Assembly (NCBI GenBank): GCA_040772045.1 | Contig: JAXGYV010000004.1 | Location: 1 to 64,000 of the forward strand | DNA: 64,000 nucleotides | Reading direction: 5' to 3' | Origin: JAXGYV01 sp040772045 | GTDB lineage: Bacteria > Actinomycetota > Thermoleophilia > UBA2241 | Shown here: positions 16,830 through 25,566 of the stretch, one piece after another | Layout: every line of letters begins with the position of its first letter | Numbering within the stretch: position 1 is the stretch's first letter | Program-made: the position numbers and the translations under genes | The notes under the pieces: generated by a model | What the model saw: only the letters and a program-made list of their open reading frames with translations | The model's database searches: none | What the model was told of the DNA's origin: nothing

Positions 16830-17360
16830 GTGCCGTCTGACATGGACCACCTACGCGAGCACGCCGAGCACGATACCGCGAACATCATCTACCGGGAGAT
16901 GCAGCCCGGCGAAGAGCGTTCCGCGTCGGATGTCATCGTGCGTGGGTTCCAGGAGTTCATCAGTCCGCGCTATCCTCGGGCCGGGGTGCGCGATTTTCTC
17001 GCCTGCGTCAGCCCACTCGCGCTGCGCGAACGGGTCGCCGGCACGCACACCATCCTCGTCGCCCTCGCTGGAAGCCAGGTGGTCGGTGTAGCCGACATCG
17101 ACAACTTCAGGCACATCGATCTCCTGTTCGTGGACAAGGCATACCATGGGCGGGGCATCGCCCACGAGCTAGTCTCTCGCGCCGTCAAGCGAGCTCGAGA
17201 GGTACAGCCTCAGCTCACTGAGATCACGGCAGATACGTCTGAGTACGGGTTGTCGACCTACGAGTCGATGGGCTTTCGCCCCGCTGGCCCTGAGCTCATC
17301 GAGGGCGGGCGGCACTTCCACCGCGTTCGCCTCAGGCTGAAGAAGACCAGCCGCCGCTAG
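16830..17360 (+). CDS. GNAT-family N-acetyltransferase
   Basis: Soluble acetyltransferase of 176 aa. The acetyl-CoA binding motif A is IDLLFVDKAYHGRGIAHELVSRAVKRA (R/Q-x-x-G-x-G/A type, here YHGRGIA). Motif B near the end includes STYESMGFRPAGPE. The acceptor is unknown. Three starts are possible: GTG 16803, GTG 16830 and ATG 16842; the domain itself begins shortly after 16842, and I took 16830 because GAGAGAAAAG precedes it. Its last 4 nt overlap the convergent SdpI-like gene. Confidence 0.8.
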   Translation: MPSDMDHLREHAEHDTANIIYREMQPGEERSASDVIVRGFQEFISPRYPRAGVRDFLACVSPLALRERVAGTHTILVALAGSQVVGVADIDNFRHIDLLFVDKAYHGRGIAHELVSRAVKRAREVQPQLTEITADTSEYGLSTYESMGFRPAGPELIEGGRHFHRVRLRLKKTSRR

Positions 17361-17743
17361 AACGACCGCCCGCCGCCTTTCCCCGCATCGTGTTCCGCCG
17401 TGCGTTCCGCCAGCACCTTCTTGGCTGCCTGCTCTCCGAACCGCGACGCGATGAAGACGCAGGCGATCACCAGCCCGAGGAGAGCGAAGAGGAGCGTTCG
17501 CGCCCAGCCCTCACCGCCAGCGATCAGAGCTACCGCAGAAGTGCCGAACGCGACGAGAGCTCCGCACAGCAGCCAGGGGCCAGCCGCGCGATGAGCCGCT
17601 CGCCACGTCGCGTCGTCGGTCATGGCCGCGGCGGAGCGCAGGCCTGCAACCTGGTTGCGCGGCAGTGCCGACCGGCGACCGAGCTCGCCGATCACGCCGA
17701 GGGCGCAGCCCGCCAAGATCATCAGAACAGCTCCAAGCCACAT
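17357..17743 (-). CDS. SdpI-family membrane protein
   Basis: Membrane protein of 128 aa with three predicted helices (2-22, 55-78, 82-104). The loop PRNQVAGLRSAAAMTDDATWRAAHRAAG is the conserved SdpI pattern (normally NxxxGxRTxxTxxxxxxWxxxxRxxG). SdpI in Bacillus gives immunity to the SdpC toxin; single actinobacterial homologues usually have no known toxin partner, and none is seen here. The ATG at 17743 has GGGGGGA in front; the longer open frame upstream is unsupported. Confidence 0.75.
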   Translation of the reverse strand: MWLGAVLMILAGCALGVIGELGRRSALPRNQVAGLRSAAAMTDDATWRAAHRAAGPWLLCGALVAFGTSAVALIAGGEGWARTLLFALLGLVIACVFIASRFGEQAAKKVLAERTAEHDAGKGGGRSF

Positions 17744-17923
17744 GAGGTCCCCCCGGCTCTCCGTCAGTCTCGCCAGTCTAGCGAACTCGGGCGGTGAGCG
17801 CTCCCACGAGACGCCCCTGCCCCCCGACACCGCCCCGCGAAGACGAAGCGGAGACGACCGCGCCACGGAGGGGCCGACGAGAGCGGGGAAGAGCACGTAT
17901 CGCAGTCTCCTCCAGCTCGGCAC

Positions 17924-18385
17924 TCACGCCACCGGCCACGCGACCTCTGTTCGAAGCCGTTCCAGCGGCGTGTCTGGAGGGTCCAGGTACGTCTCTCGCG
18001 GTGGTCCGGCCATCCGGTAGCCGTGCGCCTCGATCCACGCTCCCAACGCGGCGTAGGCGCCTTCGACCTGGTCGTACGGCCCCACGTGCAGCGTCCAGGC
18101 GGTCGTGCCGCCCTCAAGGCACCGCAGTTCGATTCGGCCCTGCGGCTCTACGCCCGCGGCTACGGGGACGCAGCACTCGATGAGCCAATCTTTCTCCACG
18201 TCGATCGGTTCCGGATAGACGACGAACGGCTCTCCCGTCATCTCGCTGCCGCACGCGCTCAGAAAGCCGCACAGCTCTCCAAAACACGCCGCTATGGTCG
18301 GTCCGATCGTATCGAGCGAGCAGCGCGTGGCGATGCACAGTACGTCGCGCGGCGCCTCCTCCCTGACATGTATCTCATACGACAC
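17924..18385 (-). CDS. GyrI-like effector-binding domain protein
   Basis: Soluble protein of 153 aa made of the GyrI/AraC effector-binding fold: an N-terminal strand (VREEAPRDVLCIATRC), a helix with GPTIAACFGELCGFL, and the second half (TTAWTLHVGPYDQVEGAYAALGAWIEAHGYRMAGPPRETYLDPPDTP), which is highly typical. These SOUL/GyrI-like folds bind small hydrophobic molecules, and some hydrolyse or sequester cyclopropanoid toxins. No DNA-binding domain is attached. AGGAGG lies 8 nt before the GTG start. Confidence 0.8.
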   Translation of the reverse strand: MSYEIHVREEAPRDVLCIATRCSLDTIGPTIAACFGELCGFLSACGSEMTGEPFVVYPEPIDVEKDWLIECCVPVAAGVEPQGRIELRCLEGGTTAWTLHVGPYDQVEGAYAALGAWIEAHGYRMAGPPRETYLDPPDTPLERLRTEVAWPVA

Positions 18386-18569
18386 CGCGATGCCTCCTGC
18401 GCTTGAACATGGGTATATGGAGTCTCACAGGGGAACCGCCCCTCTGGTCCATGGTACTCCCGCGGGACACGCTGGCGATGATCAGGCGTTCACCAGCGAC
18501 CCTTGGAGATACGGTGGGCAGGAGGGACTACCGGAGCTCCATCCAGAGCGAAGTCGAAGGGAGCGTGCA

Positions 18570-20153
18570 ATGGAGATCAGCATAGGCCGCCTGATCGATC
18601 TGCACCACGGAACCCCGCAGCGGAGATACGCGGGCGATCGTGAGGTACTGGTTGTGCGCCAGGGAGACGATGTCCGCGTTCTCCCGGCGGAGTGTCCTCA
18701 CTACCACGGTCCTCTGCCGGACGGTCTGGTCCACGACGGCCGCGTGGTGTGTCCGTGGCATCAGTCGATCTTCGCCCTCCGTGACGGCGAGCTGCTCGAT
18801 CCTCCATCCTTCTTCGCCCTCCCATCCTGGCCCGTCCGCATCGACGACGGCGAGGTGTGGGTCGAGATCCCCGAGGAAGCACCCAACCAGCGGACCCCCG
18901 CGATGACACCGACGAATCCCGCCGCCGACCGGCGCCTCGCCGTGCTCATCGGCGCCGGGGGCGCGGCAGCGCTAGCGGCAGAGACGCTGCGTCAGGAGGG
19001 CTACGCGGGCCGGATCGTGATGGTGGCTCCGGAGGACCGCCTTCCGTACGACCGGCCAAACTGCACGAAGGACCTGCTCGCGGGGACTCTGCGCCCCGCG
19101 TGGATGCCCTTACGCTCACAGAAGTTCTACGAGAAATGGGGCATCGAGCGTCTCTGCGACACCGTCACCGCGCTTCACCTGCCGCGGCGCACAGTCGATC
19201 TCGCCAGCGGTCAGACTCTCGAGCCCGACCTCGTGCTCGTAGCCAGCGGCGCGACAGCGCGACCGCTCCCGGCGCCGGGTGCTGATCTGGAGGGCGTGTT
19301 CACCCTCCGAGGCTGGGACGACTGCGAGGCCATCATCGCCGCGTGCCAGAGCGCTCATCGCGTCGTGGTCGCCGGAGCGAGCTTCGTCTCCCTGGAAGCA
19401 GCCGCCAGTCTGCGCCGTCGCGGCCTCTCCGTCACCGTTGTCGCTCCCGAACGTGTCCCGCTGCGACACGTCTTCGGCGACCACATCGGCGCGTCTCTGC
19501 GCGCGCTGCACGAGCAGAACGGTGTGGAATTCCGGCTTGAGCAGGGCATCACTGAGGTTCTCGGCGACCAGCGCGTGCGGCGGGTACGTCTCGCCGACGG
19601 AGAAACGCTGGCCGCGGACCTCGTTATCGCCGGCATAGGCGTACGGCCGGCCACCCAGTTTCTGCCCGCCGCCGCCGTCGACGAGGACGGCGGCGTGACC
19701 GTCGACGAGCTGCTGACCATGCCCGGCTACGAGGGAGTATGGGCGGCGGGGGACATCGCACGGTATCCAGCTGTTCATCTCGACGGAAAGACGGTACGCA
19801 TAGAGCACTGGCGTACCGCGCTCCAGCACGGGAGAGCGGCGGCACGGGCGATGATGGGCCATGGAGAGCCATTTGGCGGCGTACCGTTCTTCTGGACCGA
19901 GCACTATGGCCTCAGGATCGGATACGTCGGCTACGGACTTCCGTGGGACGAGGTCTTGGTCAACGGCGATCCGCACGCCGGCGACTTCATCGCCTTCTAC
20001 GTGCACGGTCAGCGAGCGTACGCGGCCGCCGGCACGCGCGACCGCCAGCTCGCCGCCTTCAGCGAGCTCATGCGCTGCGGCCGCCTCGTCTCCCGCGAGG
20101 AGCTGCACACACAGTCCGCGACCGACCTCGTCGATCTCTTGCCCCGCCGCTAA
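18570..20153 (+). CDS. Rieske [2Fe-2S] plus FAD/NAD(P)H reductase fusion, first copy
   Basis: Cytoplasmic flavoprotein of 527 aa. N-terminal Rieske domain (about 1-105) with cluster ligands Cys42/His44 (CPHYHGPL) and Cys61/His64 (CPWHQ). The remainder is a pyridine-nucleotide-disulfide-type reductase: FAD motif VLIGAGGAAALAAETLR, the NAD(P)-binding VVVAGASFVSLEAAASL, and AAGDIARYP near the C-terminus, then a reductase C-domain. The layout matches the AIFM3-like group. It probably moves electrons from NAD(P)H through FAD to its own cluster and on to an unknown acceptor. The ATG at 18570 has GAAGGGAG upstream. A paralogue follows 18 nt later. Confidence 0.87.
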   Translation: MEISIGRLIDLHHGTPQRRYAGDREVLVVRQGDDVRVLPAECPHYHGPLPDGLVHDGRVVCPWHQSIFALRDGELLDPPSFFALPSWPVRIDDGEVWVEIPEEAPNQRTPAMTPTNPAADRRLAVLIGAGGAAALAAETLRQEGYAGRIVMVAPEDRLPYDRPNCTKDLLAGTLRPAWMPLRSQKFYEKWGIERLCDTVTALHLPRRTVDLASGQTLEPDLVLVASGATARPLPAPGADLEGVFTLRGWDDCEAIIAACQSAHRVVVAGASFVSLEAAASLRRRGLSVTVVAPERVPLRHVFGDHIGASLRALHEQNGVEFRLEQGITEVLGDQRVRRVRLADGETLAADLVIAGIGVRPATQFLPAAAVDEDGGVTVDELLTMPGYEGVWAAGDIARYPAVHLDGKTVRIEHWRTALQHGRAAARAMMGHGEPFGGVPFFWTEHYGLRIGYVGYGLPWDEVLVNGDPHAGDFIAFYVHGQRAYAAAGTRDRQLAAFSELMRCGRLVSREELHTQSATDLVDLLPRR

Positions 20154-20171
20154 CCCAAGGAGAGGAGCGCC

Positions 20172-21761
20172 ATGCAGCAGCGTGTCGTGGACCACAACGA
20201 ACTGCGCGTCGGAGAGATGCGGGCCGTGAAGGTGGGGGGCACACCTGTCCTGCTCGTTCGCCTCGATGACGGCTACCACGCGCTGGCCGGCCGCTGCACG
20301 CACCGGCCGCGTCCGCTGGCGCGGGGGACACTCCACGACGGACGGATCATGTGCCCCCGCCACCAAGCGGCGTTCGATGCGCGTACCGGCGACGCTCTCG
20401 AACCCCCTGCTCTCGACGGGCTGCCGACCTTCCCCGTGGAAGAGCGGGAGGACGGCGTGTACGTGACCGTGCCCGACGGCGCGGCCGAGCGACGTGTTAT
20501 GCCGATGGGAAGACGCGACGCGGCCGACGGCCGCCTGTTCGCCATCATCGGCGCCGGCGCCGCAGGCGCGGTGGCCGCCGAGACTCTGCGCCAAGTGAAC
20601 TTCGGCGGGCGCGTGGTGATGATCAGCCACGAGTGTCAGCCGCCGTACGATCGCCCGAACTGTAGTGAGGACTACCTCATCGGCAAGATCGCCCCCGAGA
20701 GCCTCCCCATGCGCCCTGCCGGCTTCTACGAGGACCACGCGATCGAACGGTACCACGGGACGGTGACCGAACTTGACGTGCCGACACGTCGCATCACCTT
20801 CGAGGACGGCCAGCAGATTCGACCCGACGCGGTGCTAGTGGCCAGCGGTGCCATACCCAAGAGGCTGCGTATCCCCGGTGGCGACCTGGATGGCGTGTTC
20901 GTCTTGCGTTCCTGGGAAGACAGCGACCGCATCATCGCCGCCGCTCGCGGTGCCCAGGTGGCGGTGATCGTTGGCGCCGGCTACATCGGCCTCGAGGTCG
21001 CGTCCAGCTTCATCCATCTCGGTATGCAGACCACCGTGGTAGCGCCCGAGGCTATCCCTCTCGCCGCGAGTCTGGGCCCAGCCATCGGAGGCCATGTGCG
21101 CCACCTCCACGAGCGGCGTGGAGTGCGCTTCCTCCTCGGCCGCAGTGTGGTTGAGCTTGGCGGCCGCACCCATGTGGAGCGAGTCCTGCTCGACGACGGC
21201 GAGGAGCTCGCGACGCCTTTCGTCGTCCTCGGCATTGGGGTACGCCCGGCGACCTCCTTCATCCGCGGCGTGCAGCTCGAAGCAGACGGTAGTCTAGCCG
21301 TGGACGAGCAGTTGCGCGTCGCGGGCGGAGCATACGGCGTGTGGGCCGCCGGCGATGTGGCCACTTATCCGGAGCCGTATACGGGCCGCCGGTTGCGCAT
21401 CGAACACTGGCGCACCGCCCAGCAGCACGGCAAGACCGCGGCGCTCTCCATGAACGGGCACGGCGAGCCTTTCCGCGGCGTGCCCTTCTTCTGGACTCAG
21501 CAGTACCGGCTGGCCCTCGGGTATGTAGGTGCCGCCCCGGCCTGGGACGAGCAGCTCATGGCTGGGGATGTGGAGGCAGGAGATTTCCTCGCCTACTACC
21601 TTGAGCACGGCCAGGTGCGCGCCGCCGCCGGCACCAGAGAGCGCCAACTCGGCGCCTTCGCCGAGCTCCTGCGGAGCGGACGTGTGCCGCCCGCGGATCT
21701 GCTGCGAGACAGGCCCGACAGCGATCTCCAGTGCTTGCTCGCCCAGGGGCGGGAGGACTGA
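20172..21761 (+). CDS. Rieske [2Fe-2S] plus FAD/NAD(P)H reductase fusion, second copy
   Basis: Paralogue of the preceding gene, 529 aa, same domain order. Rieske ligands are Cys42/His44 (CTHRPRPL) and Cys61/His64 (CPRHQ). FAD motif is FAIIGAGAAGAVAAETLRQ, NAD motif VAVIVGAGYIGLEVASSF, and the late FAD motif VWAAGDVATYP. AAGGAGAGGA precedes the ATG. The residue between the second Cys and His differs (PR versus PW), as do the loops around the first pair, so the two clusters may have different potentials. No oxygenase gene is adjacent. Together the pair may form a two-step electron transfer system. Confidence 0.87.
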   Translation: MQQRVVDHNELRVGEMRAVKVGGTPVLLVRLDDGYHALAGRCTHRPRPLARGTLHDGRIMCPRHQAAFDARTGDALEPPALDGLPTFPVEEREDGVYVTVPDGAAERRVMPMGRRDAADGRLFAIIGAGAAGAVAAETLRQVNFGGRVVMISHECQPPYDRPNCSEDYLIGKIAPESLPMRPAGFYEDHAIERYHGTVTELDVPTRRITFEDGQQIRPDAVLVASGAIPKRLRIPGGDLDGVFVLRSWEDSDRIIAAARGAQVAVIVGAGYIGLEVASSFIHLGMQTTVVAPEAIPLAASLGPAIGGHVRHLHERRGVRFLLGRSVVELGGRTHVERVLLDDGEELATPFVVLGIGVRPATSFIRGVQLEADGSLAVDEQLRVAGGAYGVWAAGDVATYPEPYTGRRLRIEHWRTAQQHGKTAALSMNGHGEPFRGVPFFWTQQYRLALGYVGAAPAWDEQLMAGDVEAGDFLAYYLEHGQVRAAAGTRERQLGAFAELLRSGRVPPADLLRDRPDSDLQCLLAQGRED

Positions 21762-21796
21762 CGGGCTCGCCTGAGAGCCGTGCTCCGCGGCCCGAC

Positions 21797-22762
21797 TTAG
21801 GGCCACCCGCCGACGGCGCCCACCTCGATGTAGATGCGCGTGACTTCCGGGTAGTCCGCGCGAACGCGATCCTCGATGCGGTGAATCGCGCCGTGGATCG
21901 CGTCAGCACGCAACCCTGGAACGAACTCGACCTCGAGGGTGAGCAGCACCTCTCGCGGCCCCAGGTGCATCGTGAGGATGGCTCCGGCCGCGAGCACCGC
22001 CTCATCCCGCTCCACGAGATCGCGGATGCGAGCCACCATCTCCGGATCGGCCGCCTCTCCAAGGAGCAGCCCCTTGCTCTCCGCGGCGAGCCACAGCGCG
22101 ACGCTGCACAACATGAGGCCAATCGCCACGGAGGCGCCACCATCGATGGAGGGGTTGTCGAAGCGGTGGCCGAGGAAGACGCCGAGAAACGCGATGCTCA
22201 ACCCTAGCAGGGCCGCGGTATCCTCGAACACTACCGTGAACAAGCTCGGGTCCTTCCCCTCGCGTACCGCTCGCACCACGCCCCTTTTGCGGCGTACCTT
22301 GCCGAACTGCCTGTAGGCGACCGCGAAGGATCCCAGCTCGAACAGCGTCGCTATACCGAGCACGATGTAGTTGACTAGCGGATCGGACAGCGGGCTGGGG
22401 TGCTGGATGTGGACGATTCCCTCGTAGATGGACATCCCGCCGCCGATCCCGAAGATGCTGATGGCCACGATCAAGCTCCAGAAATAGAGCTCCTTGCCGT
22501 AGCCGAAGGGGTGCTCGGCATCCGGCTCCCTCTTACTTCGCCGGATGCCGAGCAGCAGGAGCGCGCCATTCCCCGTATCGACCACGGAGTGGATGCCCTC
22601 GGAGAGCATCGCCGAGCTGCCGGTGAGGAACGCGGCGAAGAACTTGGTGGCGGCAATCGCGAGGTTACCGACGATCGCCGCCACCACGGCGATCGTAGAC
22701 TCTGAACCCTCCGCCAAACGCAGACGACGGCTCGCCCGGCGCATACTACGACCGCGATTCAT
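21797..22762 (-). CDS. Cation diffusion facilitator transporter
   Basis: Membrane metal exporter of 321 aa with six helices. The metal site is visible as H58-x3-D62 in SEGIHSVVDTGN on helix 2 and again on helix 5 in VVFEDTAALLGL. The motif HPFGYGKELYFWSL after helix 2 is characteristic of the SLC30A9/FieF-like CDF branch. The C-terminal cytoplasmic ferredoxin-like domain (about 215-318) contains TMHLGPREVLLTLEVEFVPG. Likely exports Zn, Fe or Mn in exchange for protons; the metal cannot be fixed from sequence. Confidence 0.88.
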   Translation of the reverse strand: MNRGRSMRRASRRLRLAEGSESTIAVVAAIVGNLAIAATKFFAAFLTGSSAMLSEGIHSVVDTGNGALLLLGIRRSKREPDAEHPFGYGKELYFWSLIVAISIFGIGGGMSIYEGIVHIQHPSPLSDPLVNYIVLGIATLFELGSFAVAYRQFGKVRRKRGVVRAVREGKDPSLFTVVFEDTAALLGLSIAFLGVFLGHRFDNPSIDGGASVAIGLMLCSVALWLAAESKGLLLGEAADPEMVARIRDLVERDEAVLAAGAILTMHLGPREVLLTLEVEFVPGLRADAIHGAIHRIEDRVRADYPEVTRIYIEVGAVGGWP

Positions 22763-23070
22763 TCATCGCCGCACCATCCTGACCGTCGTCGGCACGTGCC
22801 TGCTTGGACGCAGAGGGGCCCTCCGTAGGAGTCTCGCACAGCATGCACTCGCTCGCGGCACACGGATATCGCGGCGCCTTCTCTCGCCTTCCTCCGCAGA
22901 CGAGCGGGGCCGCGCCCACACGCCTTCCGAGCGGAGTTTACAGCCACCGGGGAGCCGGACGACAGCGTCATCGCTTCATAGACCGGGGGGCGGGAGTCGC
23001 CTCACGTCCATCTGTCCGGCGGATTCCGGCGCCGTCTGGAGACGCCGGTCCCGCGTCTAACCGACTCGCG
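22763..23070. other. Non-coding stretch between the CDF and small membrane protein genes
   Basis: About 308 nt upstream of the minus-strand CDF gene. The open frames here (22804-23298 plus and 22759-22971 minus) are Arg/Ser/Gly-rich and lack ribosome binding sites. I see no tRNA-like fold, promoter or convincing hairpin beyond a short GC-rich inverted repeat near 23030-23050. Confidence 0.4.
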
Positions 23071-23250
23071 CTATCCAGAGCCGTTCTTCAACTGCATCCA
23101 CAGGAACACGCCGAAGACCACCACGCCTACCAGGCAAACGGCTATGCCGCCCGCCAGCACCCAGGCACCGCTTGCCCAGCGGAGTATCACGATCCCGCCG
23201 AACATGAGTACAGTTCCAAGAGCTCCGATAGAGCGAGAGTCACGAGTCAC
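23071..23250 (-). CDS. Small membrane protein, 59 aa
   Basis: GTG-started frame of 59 codons with two hydrophobic helices: GALGTVLMFGGIVILRW (9-25) and AWVLAGGIAVCLVGVVVFGVFLWM (29-52), ending in the basic/polar tail QLKNGSG. The hydrophobic pattern is clean and the codons suit the genome. There is no ribosome binding site; the bases just before the GTG read TAATCTC. Unknown function. It could be an electron-transport accessory or stress peptide, but nothing shows it. It is divergent from the FrhB-like gene. Confidence 0.5.
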   Translation of the reverse strand: MTRDSRSIGALGTVLMFGGIVILRWASGAWVLAGGIAVCLVGVVVFGVFLWMQLKNGSG

Positions 23251-23334
23251 GAGATTAGATTGACGACCCTCTGTTCAGAACGCGCGAGCATTCCGTGAGA
23301 TCAGTGTCTCCGCACGCCGGTCGCCATGCTCGTC

Positions 23335-23369
23335 TTGGCGAGCCAGGCGCCACGCGATACCGTTGGCGC
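23335..23369 (+). promoter_or_regulatory. Candidate leaderless promoter of the FrhB-like gene
   Basis: TTGGCG (23335-23340), 17 bp, TACCGT (23358-23363), then 6 nt and the ATG at 23370. No Shine-Dalgarno sequence is present. Spacing to the start codon is the same as at 99, 12015 and 61615. Confidence 0.4.
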
Positions 23370-24578
23370 ATGAGCATCGAAAGCGTCGTCGCGTCCGGCC
23401 TCTGCATGCAGTGCGGCACCTGTGCCGGCATCTGCCCTCAAGAGGCCGTCACCATGAACTGGACGCTGCGCGGCGGAACTCTGCCCTCAGTCGATGCACG
23501 GCGCTGCACCAAATGCGGCGCCTGCCGAGAGGTCTGCCCGGCCGCGGGCCTCGATCTCAGCCCGCATGCGTGGTGGCGCGACCCAGCGACCCCCAACACA
23601 CAGGACTTCCTCGGCCCCTGGCGACAACTGTACTTCGGGTGGGCGAACGACCCCGCGGTGCGACAGGCGGGCGCCTCGGGCGGCCTGGCCACGGCGCTTC
23701 TTCACGGCGCCTTCACCGAGGGAATCATCGACGCCGCGATCTGTACTCACCTCCAGCCGCATCGGCCCCTCGTGGCCGAGCCCCTCGTCACACGGACCAC
23801 CCAAGAGGTGTCGGACTGCCGCGGCTCCAAGTACACCATGGTCGCCGTGAACACGGCACTGCGCACGGCGGCCGACCAGCCGGGACGCTATGCCCTGGTC
23901 GGCCTCCCGTGCCACATGCAAGGGCTCCGCCTCGCCCAGCGCCGCTCGCCCCTCCTGCGCCAGCGCATCGTTCTAGCGCTCGGCATCTTCTGCGGCTGGA
24001 GCTGCCTGCCCCAGGCGACTGCGGTGGCTGCGCGCCGAGCGGGCATGGACCCCGGCGCCCTCACGAGCCTCACCTACCGCGGCCCCGGCTGGCCGGGCGG
24101 CATGGACCTCGTGGGCCGCGACGGCACCCGCCGGTTCCTCCCGTATCCGAACTACTTCGACCGCTTCACGAACGCGTACACGCCGCCTCGCTGCACGCTG
24201 TGCCCAGACGCGCTGGCCGAGCTGGCCGACCTGTCCGTCGGCGATGCGTGGCTCGAACGCTTCGCGGACAGCGCTGGCGTCTCCGATGTCATCGTTCGTA
24301 CGGAACGCGGCCAGCGCCTCGTGGAGCGAGTGGCCCCCGCTCATCTGTGCCTCACCGAAGCCTTGCCGCAGGAGATCCTCGACTCCCAACGCGAGACGTT
24401 CCGCCTTAAGCGCAGCGTCTTCCGCGGCCGCCTCTGGCTGCGCCAGCTTGCGCGGCGGCCCGTGCCCGTCTACCCGGGCCTCGCGACGCGAGCGTCGGCC
24501 GCGGAGCGCATGCGCGCCCTGGCCGACGTCGGCAGCGAGGCGTTCCTCCGCTTGATCGCCAACGTCCACTACCGCTAG
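23370..24578 (+). CDS. Coenzyme F420 hydrogenase/dehydrogenase beta-subunit-type iron-sulfur flavoprotein
   Basis: Protein of 402 aa. Two [4Fe-4S] ferredoxin motifs open it: Cys12, 15, 18, 22 (CMQCGTCAGICP) and Cys46, 49, 52, 56 (CTKCGACREVCP). The FrhB N- and C-domains follow (ASGGLATALLHGAF, DCRGSKYTM, RYALVGLPCHMQGLRLAQ, GIFCGWSC, LTYRGPGWPGG, CTLCPDALAELADLSVGDAW). Members carry FAD and use F420 or other low-potential carriers; many take part in redox steps of polysaccharide or pigment metabolism. No F420-synthesis or hydrogenase gene is nearby, so the electron carrier is unknown. The start at 23370 is preferred to the longer frame because it matches the family. Confidence 0.82.
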   Translation: MSIESVVASGLCMQCGTCAGICPQEAVTMNWTLRGGTLPSVDARRCTKCGACREVCPAAGLDLSPHAWWRDPATPNTQDFLGPWRQLYFGWANDPAVRQAGASGGLATALLHGAFTEGIIDAAICTHLQPHRPLVAEPLVTRTTQEVSDCRGSKYTMVAVNTALRTAADQPGRYALVGLPCHMQGLRLAQRRSPLLRQRIVLALGIFCGWSCLPQATAVAARRAGMDPGALTSLTYRGPGWPGGMDLVGRDGTRRFLPYPNYFDRFTNAYTPPRCTLCPDALAELADLSVGDAWLERFADSAGVSDVIVRTERGQRLVERVAPAHLCLTEALPQEILDSQRETFRLKRSVFRGRLWLRQLARRPVPVYPGLATRASAAERMRALADVGSEAFLRLIANVHYR

Positions 24579-24695
24579 CCCAGACGAGCCGCGACCTGCC
24601 GCCGAACAGGCGAGCGCCCGCGACCAGAATTATCCTCGACTCACCCGCTGATAGCGTGACACGCTCGCTCAGACGGCACCCCCAAAGGCAGTCGG

Positions 24696-25424
24696 TCAGA
24701 GCGCCGGCGGCACACCCCAGAAGGGTGCGTGGCGCCGGCGACAGAACTCCTGGTTGTCGCCTTGCAACTCGAAGTCCCGGTAATCGACGGAGCTCACGCG
24801 CGGGCGATGCCGCACCAGCTGCTGGTTCGCCTCCAGCAAGGCGATCATGAGCTGCGCTTCGGCCGGCGCGAGCGGGCCCACGACCGCCGCGAAGTGTACC
24901 GCCCACAGCTCCGCTACCGCGGGGTCGAGCTCGGGCGGCATGAACACGTGGCGCAGTGCGATCTCGCCGCGAGCATCCCGCTCACGGTCAGCCTGCCCGT
25001 GGGCACCCCCGAAGCGATACACCGCCTGAAGCTCGCCGTCCGCATCCGGGAGCAGCCGCACGGGCAACACCATGTGGGCGAGCATCCAAGCGGAGAGGGA
25101 TGAGACGCCGCGCAATGCCTGCGGCAGGGTGGACGCGGCGTGCTCCCAGTGGTAGCTCGAAGCGTTCAGCCGCAGGACGTGCTCCCGCTCGATCACCGGC
25201 TCGCCCTCGGCAGGCGCTATCCAGCGAGTAAAGGCGGCGAGGCGGTGAAACGGCGTGTTCGCTGGCCCGAACACCTCGAGCACCGCCTCGTAAGCCACGA
25301 GCTCTCGTGTCTGTACGCTCTGAAGGATGCCGAAGACCCGCCTCTCCTGCTCGGCGGTCACGTCACACGGGCAACTCAGGACGATCCTGAACGCCAGCTC
25401 CAGAGCCTCCCCGCGAATCCTCAC
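24696..25424 (-). CDS. Hypothetical protein (242 aa)
   Basis: Cytoplasmic protein with no motif I recognise. It has no signal or membrane segment. It is rich in Glu, Val and Leu with a basic C-terminal end (EFCRRRHAPFWGVPPAL). A stretch near 170-200 (ALRHVFMPPELDPAVAELWAVHFAAVVGPLAPAE) looks like a helical binding region. AGGAGG stands 4 nt before the GTG at 25424, which sets the start. It is alone between the FrhB-like gene (convergent) and the PLP enzyme. Confidence 0.65.
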   Translation of the reverse strand: MRIRGEALELAFRIVLSCPCDVTAEQERRVFGILQSVQTRELVAYEAVLEVFGPANTPFHRLAAFTRWIAPAEGEPVIEREHVLRLNASSYHWEHAASTLPQALRGVSSLSAWMLAHMVLPVRLLPDADGELQAVYRFGGAHGQADRERDARGEIALRHVFMPPELDPAVAELWAVHFAAVVGPLAPAEAQLMIALLEANQQLVRHRPRVSSVDYRDFELQGDNQEFCRRRHAPFWGVPPAL

Positions 25425-25566
25425 CCCGCCTCCTCTCCGGTCGGATTGCCCCTCGCCTGCTCCATCCCGCGCGACCGCGGCCGCTAGAGTACGACGACGC
25501 CGCGGCCGCCGCGCCACCCGGTCGTTCAGCAGACGGCGCGCAAGGCCACCGGCGCCGCCTTTCGCC

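Noticed and set aside
19116..20756. Minus-strand frame of 546 aa opposite the Rieske-FAD genes
   Set aside because: Spans two plus-strand genes and their junction, with no recognisable domain.
22804..23298. Plus-strand frame of 164 aa in the gap after the CDF gene
   Set aside because: Ser/Arg/Pro-rich, no ribosome binding site, and overlaps the more plausible 59-aa membrane protein.
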